Below are positions 1 through 5,279 of a DNA stretch of 5,619 nucleotides, piece by piece. The stretch is taken from assembly GCA_016285415.1 (NCBI GenBank), contig JAEEQU010000057.1, forward strand, positions 1-5,619. Direction: 5' to 3'. Origin of the DNA: Alphaproteobacteria bacterium (GTDB taxonomy: Bacteria; Pseudomonadota; Alphaproteobacteria; Rs-D84). How positions within the stretch are numbered: the stretch's first letter is position 1; each line of letters starts with the position of its first letter. The position numbers were made by a program, and so were the translations under genes. Under the pieces are notes generated by a model. The model did no database searches, had not been told where the DNA came from, and worked only from the letters and a program-made list of their open reading frames with translations.

Positions 1-828
1 TGATGTTCCCGATGCAACCGCGGATGTGCCGGCAAATATATTTGCCGCCGTATCAGCCTTTTGATTTGGGGTGCTTTTTGAATTTGCCGCCGCAGATGTA
101 ACGGTTCCGACCAGACCAGTGCCAATATTCACGGCGGATACAATTTTTGACGTGTTAGAATTTTTTGAAACTTTATCCATATGCGTGGTGGACATTTTGC
201 CACATTCATTTATTATGTTTTGTAATGTCTGGGAAACGCTTGGTGGGCAGTCAATTTGTGCCTGGCCTATATTTTGTTTTTGTTTGTTAATCGTGTCCAA
301 ACAGTTTTGTATCATTTCTTTGATATCACCAGAATTCTGTTCGGTTTTTCCCGATATAATTGTACCCGCCACCGCGGTCGCAGTATTGCCAACCATAAGG
401 CCTGTACGGACGTTGCCCAATTTTTTTGCCTGTGCCTGTAATTGACGTTTTTGGGCACACATATTGTTATAGTGTTCTTTGGCCTCTTGTAATGCCGCCA
501 TGTTTTTAAGGAATCTTACAAAATCTGCATTAGACATATTTTTAATGTCTGCCATTTGTTTATCCAATTCCGCAATTTTTTTGTTTATGTCGTTTCTTTT
601 TATCCCCGCATATAGTGCACCACCCGCGGCCCCCGTTCCAACCGCTGTAACAACAACATTTATGGTATCTTGTTCTTTAATTTCACGTAATTCTTTGGCA
701 ATGCCTGTACATGCGTTGCGCAACGAAGATTTAATCCATTCATATTGGCACTCTTCGGCATGTGCGTAAACAACAGGCGTACACACCAACAGTGCAATGA
801 AAAAGATTTTCAGACAATTATTCCGCAT
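1..828 (-). CDS. Exported repeat-containing protein of unknown function (C-terminus beyond window)
   Basis: This frame is open for 276 codons, from ATG at 828 to the window edge, with no stop; an in-frame TAG at 832-834 sits just upstream. Residues 1-24 look like a Sec signal peptide: Arg/Lys near the start, a hydrophobic core at 8-21, and an AHA-like cleavage site at about 24. The mature part alternates charged helical stretches (about 27-55, 77-138, 161-227) with Gly/Ala/Thr-rich hydrophobic segments at about 56-76, 139-160, 228-248 and 259-276. The segments share a pattern like (T/S)-x-x-x-(V/I)-G-T-x-x-x-x-x-G-T. Cysteines at 27, 40, 124, 176, 194 and 209 would permit disulfides after export. 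I do not recognise a family. The segments could be glycine-zipper membrane or packing helices, which suggests an envelope or surface role, but that is inference. It lies 39 bases downstream of the deoxyribonucleotidase-like gene on the same strand. The two rightward open frames across this region are shadows of this gene. Confidence 0.8.
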   Translation of the reverse strand, partial: MRNNCLKIFFIALLVCTPVVYAHAEECQYEWIKSSLRNACTGIAKELREIKEQDTINVVVTAVGTGAAGGALYAGIKRNDINKKIAELDKQMADIKNMSNADFVRFLKNMAALQEAKEHYNNMCAQKRQLQAQAKKLGNVRTGLMVGNTATAVAGTIISGKTEQNSGDIKEMIQNCLDTINKQKQNIGQAQIDCPPSVSQTLQNIINECGKMSTTHMDKVSKNSNTSKIVSAVNIGTGLVGTVTSAAANSKSTPNQKADTAANIFAGTSAVASGTS

Positions 829-838
829 ATCCTATGCG
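824..838 (-). repeat. Inverted repeat spanning the start codon of the exported protein gene
   Basis: CGCATA and TATGCG are perfect 6-base inverted arms around a 3-base spacer. In the mRNA the spacer is GGA, the core of the only Shine-Dalgarno-like sequence, and the AUG lies in the 3' arm. AGGA is just one base from the ATG, which is unusually close for a ribosome binding site. The repeat could be an mRNA hairpin or a DNA operator. Confidence 0.5.
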
Positions 839-841
839 AAA

Positions 842-850
842 ATTGTATCA
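842..850 (-). promoter_or_regulatory. Possible extended -10 promoter for the exported protein gene
   Basis: The minus strand reads TGATACAAT, an extended -10 (TGn followed by TACAAT). The position 17 bases upstream holds only a weak TAGTAT. Transcription from here would start near 834-836 and give a leader of only about 6-8 bases before the ATG at 828. Read-through from the upstream glyS unit is the alternative, since no terminator is visible in the 39-base gap. Confidence 0.35.
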
Positions 851-867
851 TAAATACCATAAAAATA

Positions 868-1410
868 CTAGATGAATCTTGTGTGCAATATGGAATAAAG
901 TGCACTTTGCACGCTTAAAAAATGGATGCCACGGCCACCCATGTTGCGCCATTCTTCTATATTATCTATACGGTCATCAACCAATATATCGGTTGTGGTT
1001 GGTGATACCAACTCGCCTTTGGGACCTGTGCAGATAATAATATTTTGTGCAACGAAATAATCCCCCAAATTACGCAAAATCCAATCACGTTTTTCGGATG
1101 CAACAAAATTTACGTATTTTTCACCGCCAATAAAATTCTTGGCGCGTGGTGTTTTACTTAGGACGAATAATTCGCCAATATTTTGCGCGGCATTCAATAC
1201 AGAACTTATTCCATCGGTCATGGGTAAATCACGCCAAAAATTTGGTGTGTTTTCTATTTCACGCCACATGCGTATTTTTGCCGAACGTGCATCGCCATCT
1301 AATTTTTCGCTTGGTCGATTAGTACCTATGGCATACTTTGGTAAATGTGCATTGAAATTTACCAATGTATTATCCATATCAAAGTAAAATTTATATTCCT
1401 TATTTGCCAT
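868..1410 (-). CDS. HAD-superfamily 5'(3')-deoxyribonucleotidase-like phosphatase
   Basis: The 180-aa product has the order of HAD motifs seen in the NT5C/5'-nucleotidase-C family. Motif I is FDMDNTL, with nucleophile Asp11 and acid/base Asp13. A motif II-like LSKTP is at 84-88, a lysine-bearing stretch lies around 107-131, and motif IV is LVDDRIDNIEEW at 143-154 with Asp145/Asp146 for Mg2+. Family members dephosphorylate (deoxy)nucleoside monophosphates in the cytoplasm. The substrate here cannot be read from sequence, and another small-molecule phosphatase is possible. No signal peptide or membrane segment is seen, and the length suits the family. The start overlaps the end of the GlyRS gene by 11 bases, so translation is probably coupled; an AAAGAA stretch in the GlyRS coding end may serve as a weak ribosome site. 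Confidence 0.8.
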   Translation of the reverse strand: MANKEYKFYFDMDNTLVNFNAHLPKYAIGTNRPSEKLDGDARSAKIRMWREIENTPNFWRDLPMTDGISSVLNAAQNIGELFVLSKTPRAKNFIGGEKYVNFVASEKRDWILRNLGDYFVAQNIIICTGPKGELVSPTTTDILVDDRIDNIEEWRNMGGRGIHFLSVQSALYSILHTRFI

Positions 1411-2764
1411 TTATAATTTCTTTGACGCGGCGAACAACATCAGAAATTGCAACACGTTCCTGTTCCATTGTGTCGCGGTGGCGCAGTGTAACCATGTTGT
1501 CTTCTAATGTTTGATGGTCAACCGTTATACAAACCGGCGTCCCAATTTCATCATGACGGCGATAGTTTTTACCGATATTACCAGAATTTTCTAATTCAAT
1601 ACGGCCGATACCCAATGCGCGCAAATCGTTTTCAATATTTTCGGCAATACCAACCAATTCTGGAACATTTCGTGCCAGTGGTATAACCGCGGCTTTGACC
1701 GGGGCCAATTGTGGTTTCAATTTCAAAACCGTACGTGTTTTCCCATCGCCAAGGTCTTCTTCGGTATACGCTTCTATCATCAGTGCCATCATTGCACGAT
1801 TAACACCCATTGCGGTTTCAATCACATATGGAATAAAACTTTCACCAGTTTGCGGGTCGGAATAGGCCAACTTTATTGTGCTGTCGGCATTTTCCATAAC
1901 ATGCGCCGCAATTTTAAATTCATTTTGCGATTTTGTGTGTGACCCAAGGTCAAAATCTTGACGGTTGTGCACACCTTCTACTTCGTCAAAACCATCAGGG
2001 AATTCATATTCAATATCACCCGCGGCCTTGGCATAATGCGCCAATTTTTCGTGTGGGGTAAAGCGCAATTTATTTGCCGGAATCCCAAGGACATTTGTCC
2101 ACCACGCAATACGTGTTTCGCGCCACATTCCAAAATATTTTTCATCTTCACCTGGACGAACAAAGTATTGCATTTCGGCCTGTTCAAATTCGCGCATACG
2201 GAATACAAAACCACGTGGCGATATTTCATTACGAAATGCCTTACCAATTTGGGCAATACCAAATGGTAATTTATGCGGGGTTGAATCAAGAACGTTTTTA
2301 AAATTGATGTAAGTTGTCGTTGCGGTTTCTGGACGCAGATATGCATTTATTTCGCCATCTGCGACCGCACCAATGGACAGACCCATCATCAATTGATATG
2401 CGCGTGGTGGCATCAAATCAGTTGAACCGCAATTATCACATTTTGTTTGATCGCGCATTTTATCTTGGCGCATACGTGCACCACACTTTTTGCATTCAAC
2501 CAATGGATCGGAAAATCCGCCTTCGTGGCCAGAATATTTCCACATTAAACGATTGCCGATAAGTGATGCATCCAAGCCTTCAATATCATTACGTGAATAA
2601 ATCATTGAATTCCACCAGGCATTGCGGATGTTTTTCATCAATTCAACACCGTACGGACCATAATCATATGTTCCGCCCAAACCACCGTAAATTTCAGACC
2701 CAGTGAATATAAAACCACGTCTTTTACATAATGCAACGATATCATTTACACTTTTTGCCGGCAT
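1400..2764 (-). CDS. glyS (alpha2-type; also called glyQS): Glycyl-tRNA synthetase, single-chain (alpha2) class II type
   Basis: This class II synthetase charges tRNA-Gly with glycine in the cytoplasm. The 454-aa chain carries the alpha2-type hallmarks: GGTYDYGPYG at 30-39; a zinc-ribbon insert with Cys91, Cys94, Cys109 and Cys112; RPETA at 144-148; the motif 2 loop FRNEISPRGFVFRMREFEQ at 177-195; EVEGVHNRQDFDL at 261-273; and motif 3 (PYVIETAMGVNRAMMAL) at 312-328. From about 348 an anticodon-binding domain follows, with GKNYRRHDEIGTP at 398-410 and the TLEDNMVTLRHRDTMEQ signature at 419-435. The length is normal for this type and no active-site motif is missing. It is not related to the GlyQ/GlyS heterotetramer usual in Proteobacteria. 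The start is set by AGGGG at 2771-2775, six bases upstream. The nucleotidase-like gene overlaps its stop. Confidence 0.95.
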   Translation of the reverse strand: MPAKSVNDIVALCKRRGFIFTGSEIYGGLGGTYDYGPYGVELMKNIRNAWWNSMIYSRNDIEGLDASLIGNRLMWKYSGHEGGFSDPLVECKKCGARMRQDKMRDQTKCDNCGSTDLMPPRAYQLMMGLSIGAVADGEINAYLRPETATTTYINFKNVLDSTPHKLPFGIAQIGKAFRNEISPRGFVFRMREFEQAEMQYFVRPGEDEKYFGMWRETRIAWWTNVLGIPANKLRFTPHEKLAHYAKAAGDIEYEFPDGFDEVEGVHNRQDFDLGSHTKSQNEFKIAAHVMENADSTIKLAYSDPQTGESFIPYVIETAMGVNRAMMALMIEAYTEEDLGDGKTRTVLKLKPQLAPVKAAVIPLARNVPELVGIAENIENDLRALGIGRIELENSGNIGKNYRRHDEIGTPVCITVDHQTLEDNMVTLRHRDTMEQERVAISDVVRRVKEIINGK

Positions 2765-2770
2765 AATTAA

Positions 2771-2775
2771 CCCCT
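2771..2775 (-). promoter_or_regulatory. Ribosome binding site of glyS
   Basis: AGGGG on the minus strand lies six bases before the ATG at 2764 and supports this start. Confidence 0.7.
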
Positions 2776-2797
2776 ATTTTAAATTCTGAATATAAGT

Positions 2798-2826
2798 ATT
2801 ATATTTTATTCCACGTTTTGCAACAG
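2798..2826 (-). promoter_or_regulatory. Putative promoter of the glyS unit
   Basis: The minus strand has a perfect TATAAT at 2798-2803. Upstream, a TTGCAA at 2818-2823 is only 14 bases away, while CTGTTG at 2821-2826 is at 17 bases but matches poorly. The -10 is convincing and the -35 is uncertain. The site lies after the terminator of the ferredoxin gene, so the glyS unit needs its own promoter here. Confidence 0.45.
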
Positions 2827-2836
2827 TTTTTGCCAT

Positions 2837-2860
2837 AAAAAATGGGGGCCAAATGCCCCC
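2837..2860 (-). terminator. Rho-independent terminator after the ferredoxin gene
   Basis: GGGGGC (2844-2849) and GCCCCC (2855-2860) form a 6-bp GC stem with a 5-base loop. Read on the minus strand, the stem is followed by ATTTTTT (2843-2837). It lies 17 bases past the ferredoxin stop and separates this unit from glyS. Confidence 0.9.
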
Positions 2861-2877
2861 GAACAAAAGTTGTATTT

Positions 2878-3060
2878 TTACTTATTATCTGGTGCAATTG
2901 CTGTAACTGGACAGATAGACGCACATGTGCCACATGAAACGCATTTCGTCGGATCAATTATGCATTTGCCATCTGGACCTGCAGTAATTGCCATCATTGG
3001 ACATGTCGCCATGCAAGAATGACAACCGATACATTTATTTGGATCTATTTTATAAGCCAT
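2878..3060 (-). CDS. Ferredoxin, 2[4Fe-4S] clostridial type
   Basis: This is a 60-aa low-potential electron carrier of the cytoplasm. It has two CxxCxxCxxxCP motifs: Cys10/13/16/20 followed by Pro21, and Cys40/43/46/50 followed by Pro51. By family rule the first three cysteines of each motif plus the last cysteine of the other bind one cluster each. An extra Cys33 sits between the motifs. Such ferredoxins commonly serve oxidoreductases such as pyruvate:ferredoxin oxidoreductase or hydrogenases, but no partner is in the window. The start is the ATG at 3060. A GGAG at 3067-3070 lies six bases upstream of it, while an earlier in-frame ATG at 3072 overlaps that GGAG and has no ribosome site of its own. 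It follows the 7-TM protein gene by 28 bases and is followed by a strong terminator. Confidence 0.93.
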   Translation of the reverse strand: MAYKIDPNKCIGCHSCMATCPMMAITAGPDGKCIIDPTKCVSCGTCASICPVTAIAPDNK

Positions 3061-3066
3061 TTTTTT

Positions 3067-3070
3067 CTCC
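3067..3070 (-). promoter_or_regulatory. Ribosome binding site that fixes the ferredoxin start
   Basis: GGAG, six bases before the ATG at 3060, selects the 60-aa form (MAYKIDP...) over a form four residues longer whose ATG at 3072 overlaps this GGAG. Confidence 0.75.
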
Positions 3071-3088
3071 ATTTGTTTTTTTGTTTAT

Positions 3089-3802
3089 TTAATCTCTGTT
3101 CAAAAGCCCAAGTATATATTGGAACATTGCCACAAACGATATGTACAGATGCAATGCCCCAAGAACAGCCAATTGGTCTTTCTGGGTTCCGTCACCGATT
3201 ACCGCATAGTAATTTTTTAGCTGCTGCATATCGTATGCTGTAAATAGTGCAAATACCAACACACCGATGGCACAAATTATTGTTGAAAATGTGCCGCCAA
3301 GTGTCCAAATCATAGATACAATGCCAACCAAGATTAAACCAATCATTCCCATCAGCAAAAATATTCCCAAGAACGATAAATCTTTGGCGGTTTTATAACC
3401 AAATGCGGCCATACATCCAAACATTAACGCGGCGATTACAAACGCCCAAACAATAGATGCCGGATTAACAGCCAAACCACCCCAAATAATCGGTGTCATA
3501 ACAAGCCCCATCATCACCGCATACAAGAACAGCAAAATCGCCGCGGTTGTGGGCTTTAATGAAAATGCGCGTGCCTGGGCCCAAATAGAAAGTGCCAATC
3601 CGCCAAACAATAAAATGTAAAAGAACGCGGTCATTCCACCACGGGCAACCAACAGGTTGATTCCGCCAAGGTAAATTGTAACAAATGCAGTAATCGCGGT
3701 AACCGCGACCGCACCAAACATAAGCGAAAATATTTTCTTGAAATATAAATCTATTCCACCACTGCGCGTTGGTGTATCAAGTTGTTTTTTCCGTGTAACC
3801 AT
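3089..3802 (-). CDS. Bax inhibitor-1/YccA (TMBIM, UPF0005) family membrane protein
   Basis: The 237-aa protein has a short basic N-terminus and about seven hydrophobic segments, near 25-44, 57-75, 86-104, 113-135, 143-163, 171-190 and 213-233. The family end signature is present: FTAYDMQQLK at 187-196, then GALHLYISFVAMFQYILGLL at 215-234. Family members include E. coli YccA, a modulator of the FtsH membrane protease, and Bacillus YetJ, a pH-gated calcium leak channel. Which role applies here is not known. Asp191 corresponds to YetJ Asp171. The position of the second YetJ aspartate (Asp195) holds Ser222, as I recall it does in YccA. AAGGAG at 3809-3814, six bases upstream, sets the start. A longer open frame reaching 3898 would add 32 hydrophobic residues but runs through the promoter and into the divergent gene, so I reject it. 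The gene is probably co-transcribed with the ferredoxin. Confidence 0.9.
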   Translation of the reverse strand: MVTRKKQLDTPTRSGGIDLYFKKIFSLMFGAVAVTAITAFVTIYLGGINLLVARGGMTAFFYILLFGGLALSIWAQARAFSLKPTTAAILLFLYAVMMGLVMTPIIWGGLAVNPASIVWAFVIAALMFGCMAAFGYKTAKDLSFLGIFLLMGMIGLILVGIVSMIWTLGGTFSTIICAIGVLVFALFTAYDMQQLKNYYAVIGDGTQKDQLAVLGALHLYISFVAMFQYILGLLNRD

Positions 3803-3808
3803 ATTTTT

Positions 3809-3814
3809 CTCCTT
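3809..3814 (-). promoter_or_regulatory. Ribosome binding site that fixes the Bax-inhibitor-1 family start
   Basis: AAGGAG is a near-perfect Shine-Dalgarno six bases before the ATG at 3802. It rules against the longer open frame that begins at 3898. Confidence 0.85.
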
Positions 3815-3840
3815 GTTATTTATCAAATATATAATACAAT
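3813..3840 (+). promoter_or_regulatory. Putative promoter of the 105-aa protein/lgt unit
   Basis: TTGTTA (3813-3818) and TACAAT (3835-3840) are 16 bases apart. A TATAAT at 3830-3835 is an alternative -10 without a well-spaced -35. The site overlaps the divergent promoter on the other strand. Confidence 0.4.
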
Positions 3841-3857
3841 ATAAGTATAAATTCAAG
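3828..3857 (-). promoter_or_regulatory. Promoter of the Bax-inhibitor-1/ferredoxin unit
   Basis: On the minus strand, CTTGAAT (TTGAAT at 3851-3856) is followed after 17 bases by TATATA (3828-3833). The predicted transcript begins near 3820, just ahead of the ribosome site at 3809-3814. Confidence 0.6.
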
Positions 3858-3879
3858 AAGTAAACAAAAGGAAAAAGAA

Positions 3880-4197
3880 ATGCCAAAAAAACCTGCAAGA
3901 TATGATAATATCAATCGCGAAGAACGTGATAAAGGTCGTCTGGATGAAATTCATCCAAGGTCCAGAAATGAAAGAATACAAAGTTTGCATACCGACTTTG
4001 TGCAAGGTATCGCAAGGTTACAAAAAAGAATAGCAGATGGTGAATCAGATGCCCAGTTGGCCACGGCGCGTGAAAGATTAGGTAATACAGCGTGGAGTTT
4101 GGAACATCTGTACGATTACGATTTGACCGAATTTCATTTAAAAGAACTTGGTATTACACCAAGTATGGGGAAACATATTCCACGTGGCAGTAGGTAA
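3880..4197 (+). CDS. Small charged protein of unknown function, coupled to lgt
   Basis: I do not recognise this 105-aa protein. It is strongly charged and has no signal peptide, membrane segment or cysteine. The first 35 residues are polar, rich in Lys/Arg with scattered acidic residues, and probably disordered. Residues about 36-80 look helical and could form a coiled coil or helical hairpin, running through the GIARLQKRIADGESDAQL stretch into an ARERLGNTAW stretch. The tail ends in a Gly/Pro/Arg-containing stretch. AAGGA at 3868-3872 lies seven bases before the ATG and supports the start. The stop shares its last A with the ATG of lgt (TAATG), so the two are almost certainly translated from one message. 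A cytoplasmic role linked to lipoprotein or envelope synthesis is possible but is only guilt by association. Confidence 0.8.
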   Translation: MPKKPARYDNINREERDKGRLDEIHPRSRNERIQSLHTDFVQGIARLQKRIADGESDAQLATARERLGNTAWSLEHLYDYDLTEFHLKELGITPSMGKHIPRGSR

Positions 4198-5003
4198 TGT
4201 CCATTGTCATAACCCCAATTTCGCCAATTGCATTTTCGGTTTTTGGTATGCCAGTGCGCTGGTATGCACTGGCCTATGTTGCCGCGTTCGTGGTAGGATA
4301 TTTTTTGTTAAAACGCATGATGCGATCCGAACGTTGTGAAATAAAATTATCCAAGAAGGAATTAGATGATTTATTAACTTGGGTTGTTTTTGGCGTGATT
4401 ATTGGCGGGCGGTTGGGTTATGTATTATTTTATAATTTATCGTTTTTCATTGCGCATCCATTGGAAATATTCGCGGTATGGCATGGGGGTATGAGTTTCC
4501 ATGGCGGACTTGCCGGTGTTGTTGTTGCAACATTTTTGTTCGGTCGTGGTTGGTTGCGTGGGTTAAAAGTTCTTGATTTGATTTCTGTGGTTGCGCCAAT
4601 CGGGTTGTTTTTTGGGCGCATGGCGAACTTTGTAAATATGGAATTGATGGGACGGCCAACAGATTCACAATTTGGCGTGTATTTTAACGGTGTATCTGAT
4701 GTTCCGCGTCACCCAAGCCCGATTTACGAAGGACTTACAGAAGGGTTGTTACTGTTTATCATAATGGCATTGTTATACCGGTTTACAAAATTACGCCGTT
4801 ATCCAGGTGCGTTGTGCGGTGCAATGGCAATGTTGTATTCCGTATTTAGAATATTCTGTGAACAGTTCCGTATGCCCGATGCCCAGGTTGGTTTTCTGAC
4901 CACATGGGGATTGACCATGGGACAATTGCTGTCGGGGCTGTTATTTGCGTGTGGTTGCGCGTTTTTCTGCATGGCAATTGCGCGTGGTCGGAACAATAAA
5001 TAA
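4197..5003 (+). CDS. lgt: Phosphatidylglycerol:prolipoprotein diacylglyceryl transferase
   Basis: Lgt moves the diacylglyceryl group from phosphatidylglycerol onto the lipobox cysteine of prolipoproteins, the first step of lipoprotein maturation in the inner membrane. The 268-aa product is slightly shorter than the E. coli enzyme (about 290). It has the N-terminal RWYALAY segment with Tyr23, the HGGLAG motif at 102-107, and the Lgt signature GRMANFVNMELMGR at 140-153. Arg141 and Asn144 match the essential E. coli Arg143 and Asn146. HPSPIYEG is at 172-179 and RIFCEQFRMPDAQ at 218-230, with Arg225 the likely counterpart of E. coli Arg239. About seven hydrophobic segments are visible. The ATG overlaps the stop of the preceding gene by one base, with AGG immediately upstream, so translation is probably coupled. 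No clear terminator follows, so some transcripts may run on into the tRNA genes. Confidence 0.96.
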   Translation: MSIVITPISPIAFSVFGMPVRWYALAYVAAFVVGYFLLKRMMRSERCEIKLSKKELDDLLTWVVFGVIIGGRLGYVLFYNLSFFIAHPLEIFAVWHGGMSFHGGLAGVVVATFLFGRGWLRGLKVLDLISVVAPIGLFFGRMANFVNMELMGRPTDSQFGVYFNGVSDVPRHPSPIYEGLTEGLLLFIIMALLYRFTKLRRYPGALCGAMAMLYSVFRIFCEQFRMPDAQVGFLTTWGLTMGQLLSGLLFACGCAFFCMAIARGRNNK

Positions 5004-5030
5004 GCAAATTGCGATTTTTTCAAAAAAACA

Positions 5031-5058
5031 CTTGATTTTGTGGTTATTCCATTATAAT
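5031..5058 (+). promoter_or_regulatory. Promoter of the tRNA-Asp/tRNA-Glu unit
   Basis: CTTGAT (5031-5036) and TATAAT (5053-5058) are 16 bases apart, and the -10 ends 16 bases before the 5' end of tRNA-Asp. The -35 fits the CTTGAC-like form common in Alphaproteobacteria. Confidence 0.7.
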
Positions 5059-5074
5059 ATACGAAAACGGCATT

Positions 5075-5152
5075 GGGGTTGTAGCTCAGCTGGTTTAGAG
5101 CGTCTGCCTGTCACGCAGAAGGTCGCGGGTTCGAGCCCCGTCAATCCCGCCA
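5075..5152 (+). tRNA. tRNA-Asp (anticodon GTC)
   Basis: A full cloverleaf folds. The acceptor stem GGGGTTG pairs with CAATCCC (one G-T pair), and the D stem is GCTC/GAGC. The anticodon stem TCTGC/GCAGA encloses loop CTGTCAC, with GTC at 5110-5112. The T stem GCGGG/CCCGT encloses TTCGAGC. The discriminator is G, as expected for tRNA-Asp, and CCA is encoded at 5150-5152. The length is 78 bases including CCA. Confidence 0.97.
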
Positions 5153-5171
5153 GTTTTTTTATGTTAGTTTT

Positions 5172-5246
5172 GGCCCTATCGTCTAATGGTTAGGACACCG
5201 CCCTTTCAAGGCGAGAATCCCGGTTCAAATCCGAGTAGGGCTGCCA
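5172..5246 (+). tRNA. tRNA-Glu (anticodon TTC)
   Basis: The acceptor stem GGCCCTA pairs with TAGGGCT (terminal G-T pair), and the D stem is GTCT/GGAC. The anticodon loop CTTTCAA carries TTC at 5205-5207. The T loop is TTCAAAT, the discriminator is G, and CCA is encoded at 5244-5246. Two positions do not pair: C-A at the base of the anticodon stem (5198 with 5214) and C-A in the T stem. It lies 19 bases after tRNA-Asp and shares its promoter and terminator. Confidence 0.95.
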
Positions 5247-5252
5247 AAAATC

Positions 5253-5279
5253 AAAACACCGCACGAAGCGGTGTTTTTT
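5253..5279 (+). terminator. Terminator of the tRNA unit, probably bidirectional
   Basis: AAAACACCGC (5253-5262) and GCGGTGTTTT (5268-5277) form a perfect 10-bp stem with a 5-base loop and a T run to 5279. The A run on the left arm supplies a U tract for the opposite strand too, so the hairpin can also end the leftward HxlR-family gene, whose stop is at 5340. Confidence 0.92.

Noticed and set aside
71..769. Rightward open frames at 71-445, 256-441 and 479-769
   Set aside because: They lie opposite a continuous 276-codon leftward frame with a signal peptide and consistent codon use. Their own translations look like antisense (rich in Cys, Phe and Ile) and they lack ribosome sites.
1709..2562. 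Several rightward frames, and a leftward frame at 1978-2346, inside glyS
   Set aside because: They are shadows of the strongly conserved GlyRS reading frame.
3061..3072. Ferredoxin start four residues earlier
   Set aside because: Its ATG overlaps the GGAG that serves the ATG at 3060, and nothing Shine-Dalgarno-like precedes it.
3803..3898. N-terminal extension of the Bax-inhibitor-1 family protein by 32 hydrophobic residues
   Set aside because: It would cover the promoter, overlaps the divergent gene's start and has no ribosome site. The AAGGAG at 3809-3814 marks the ATG at 3802.
4430..5023. Leftward frames inside lgt
   Set aside because: Lgt motifs are intact in the rightward frame. The leftward translations show no family features.
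5004..5030. T6-C-A7 stretch after lgt as a terminator
   Set aside because: A pure A-T hairpin with a one-base loop cannot fold as a terminator stem, and no GC-rich arm is present.
4945..5193. Rightward frame running from the lgt end through tRNA-Asp
   Set aside because: It overlaps a complete tRNA and the coding end of lgt; the protein contains translated tRNA sequence.
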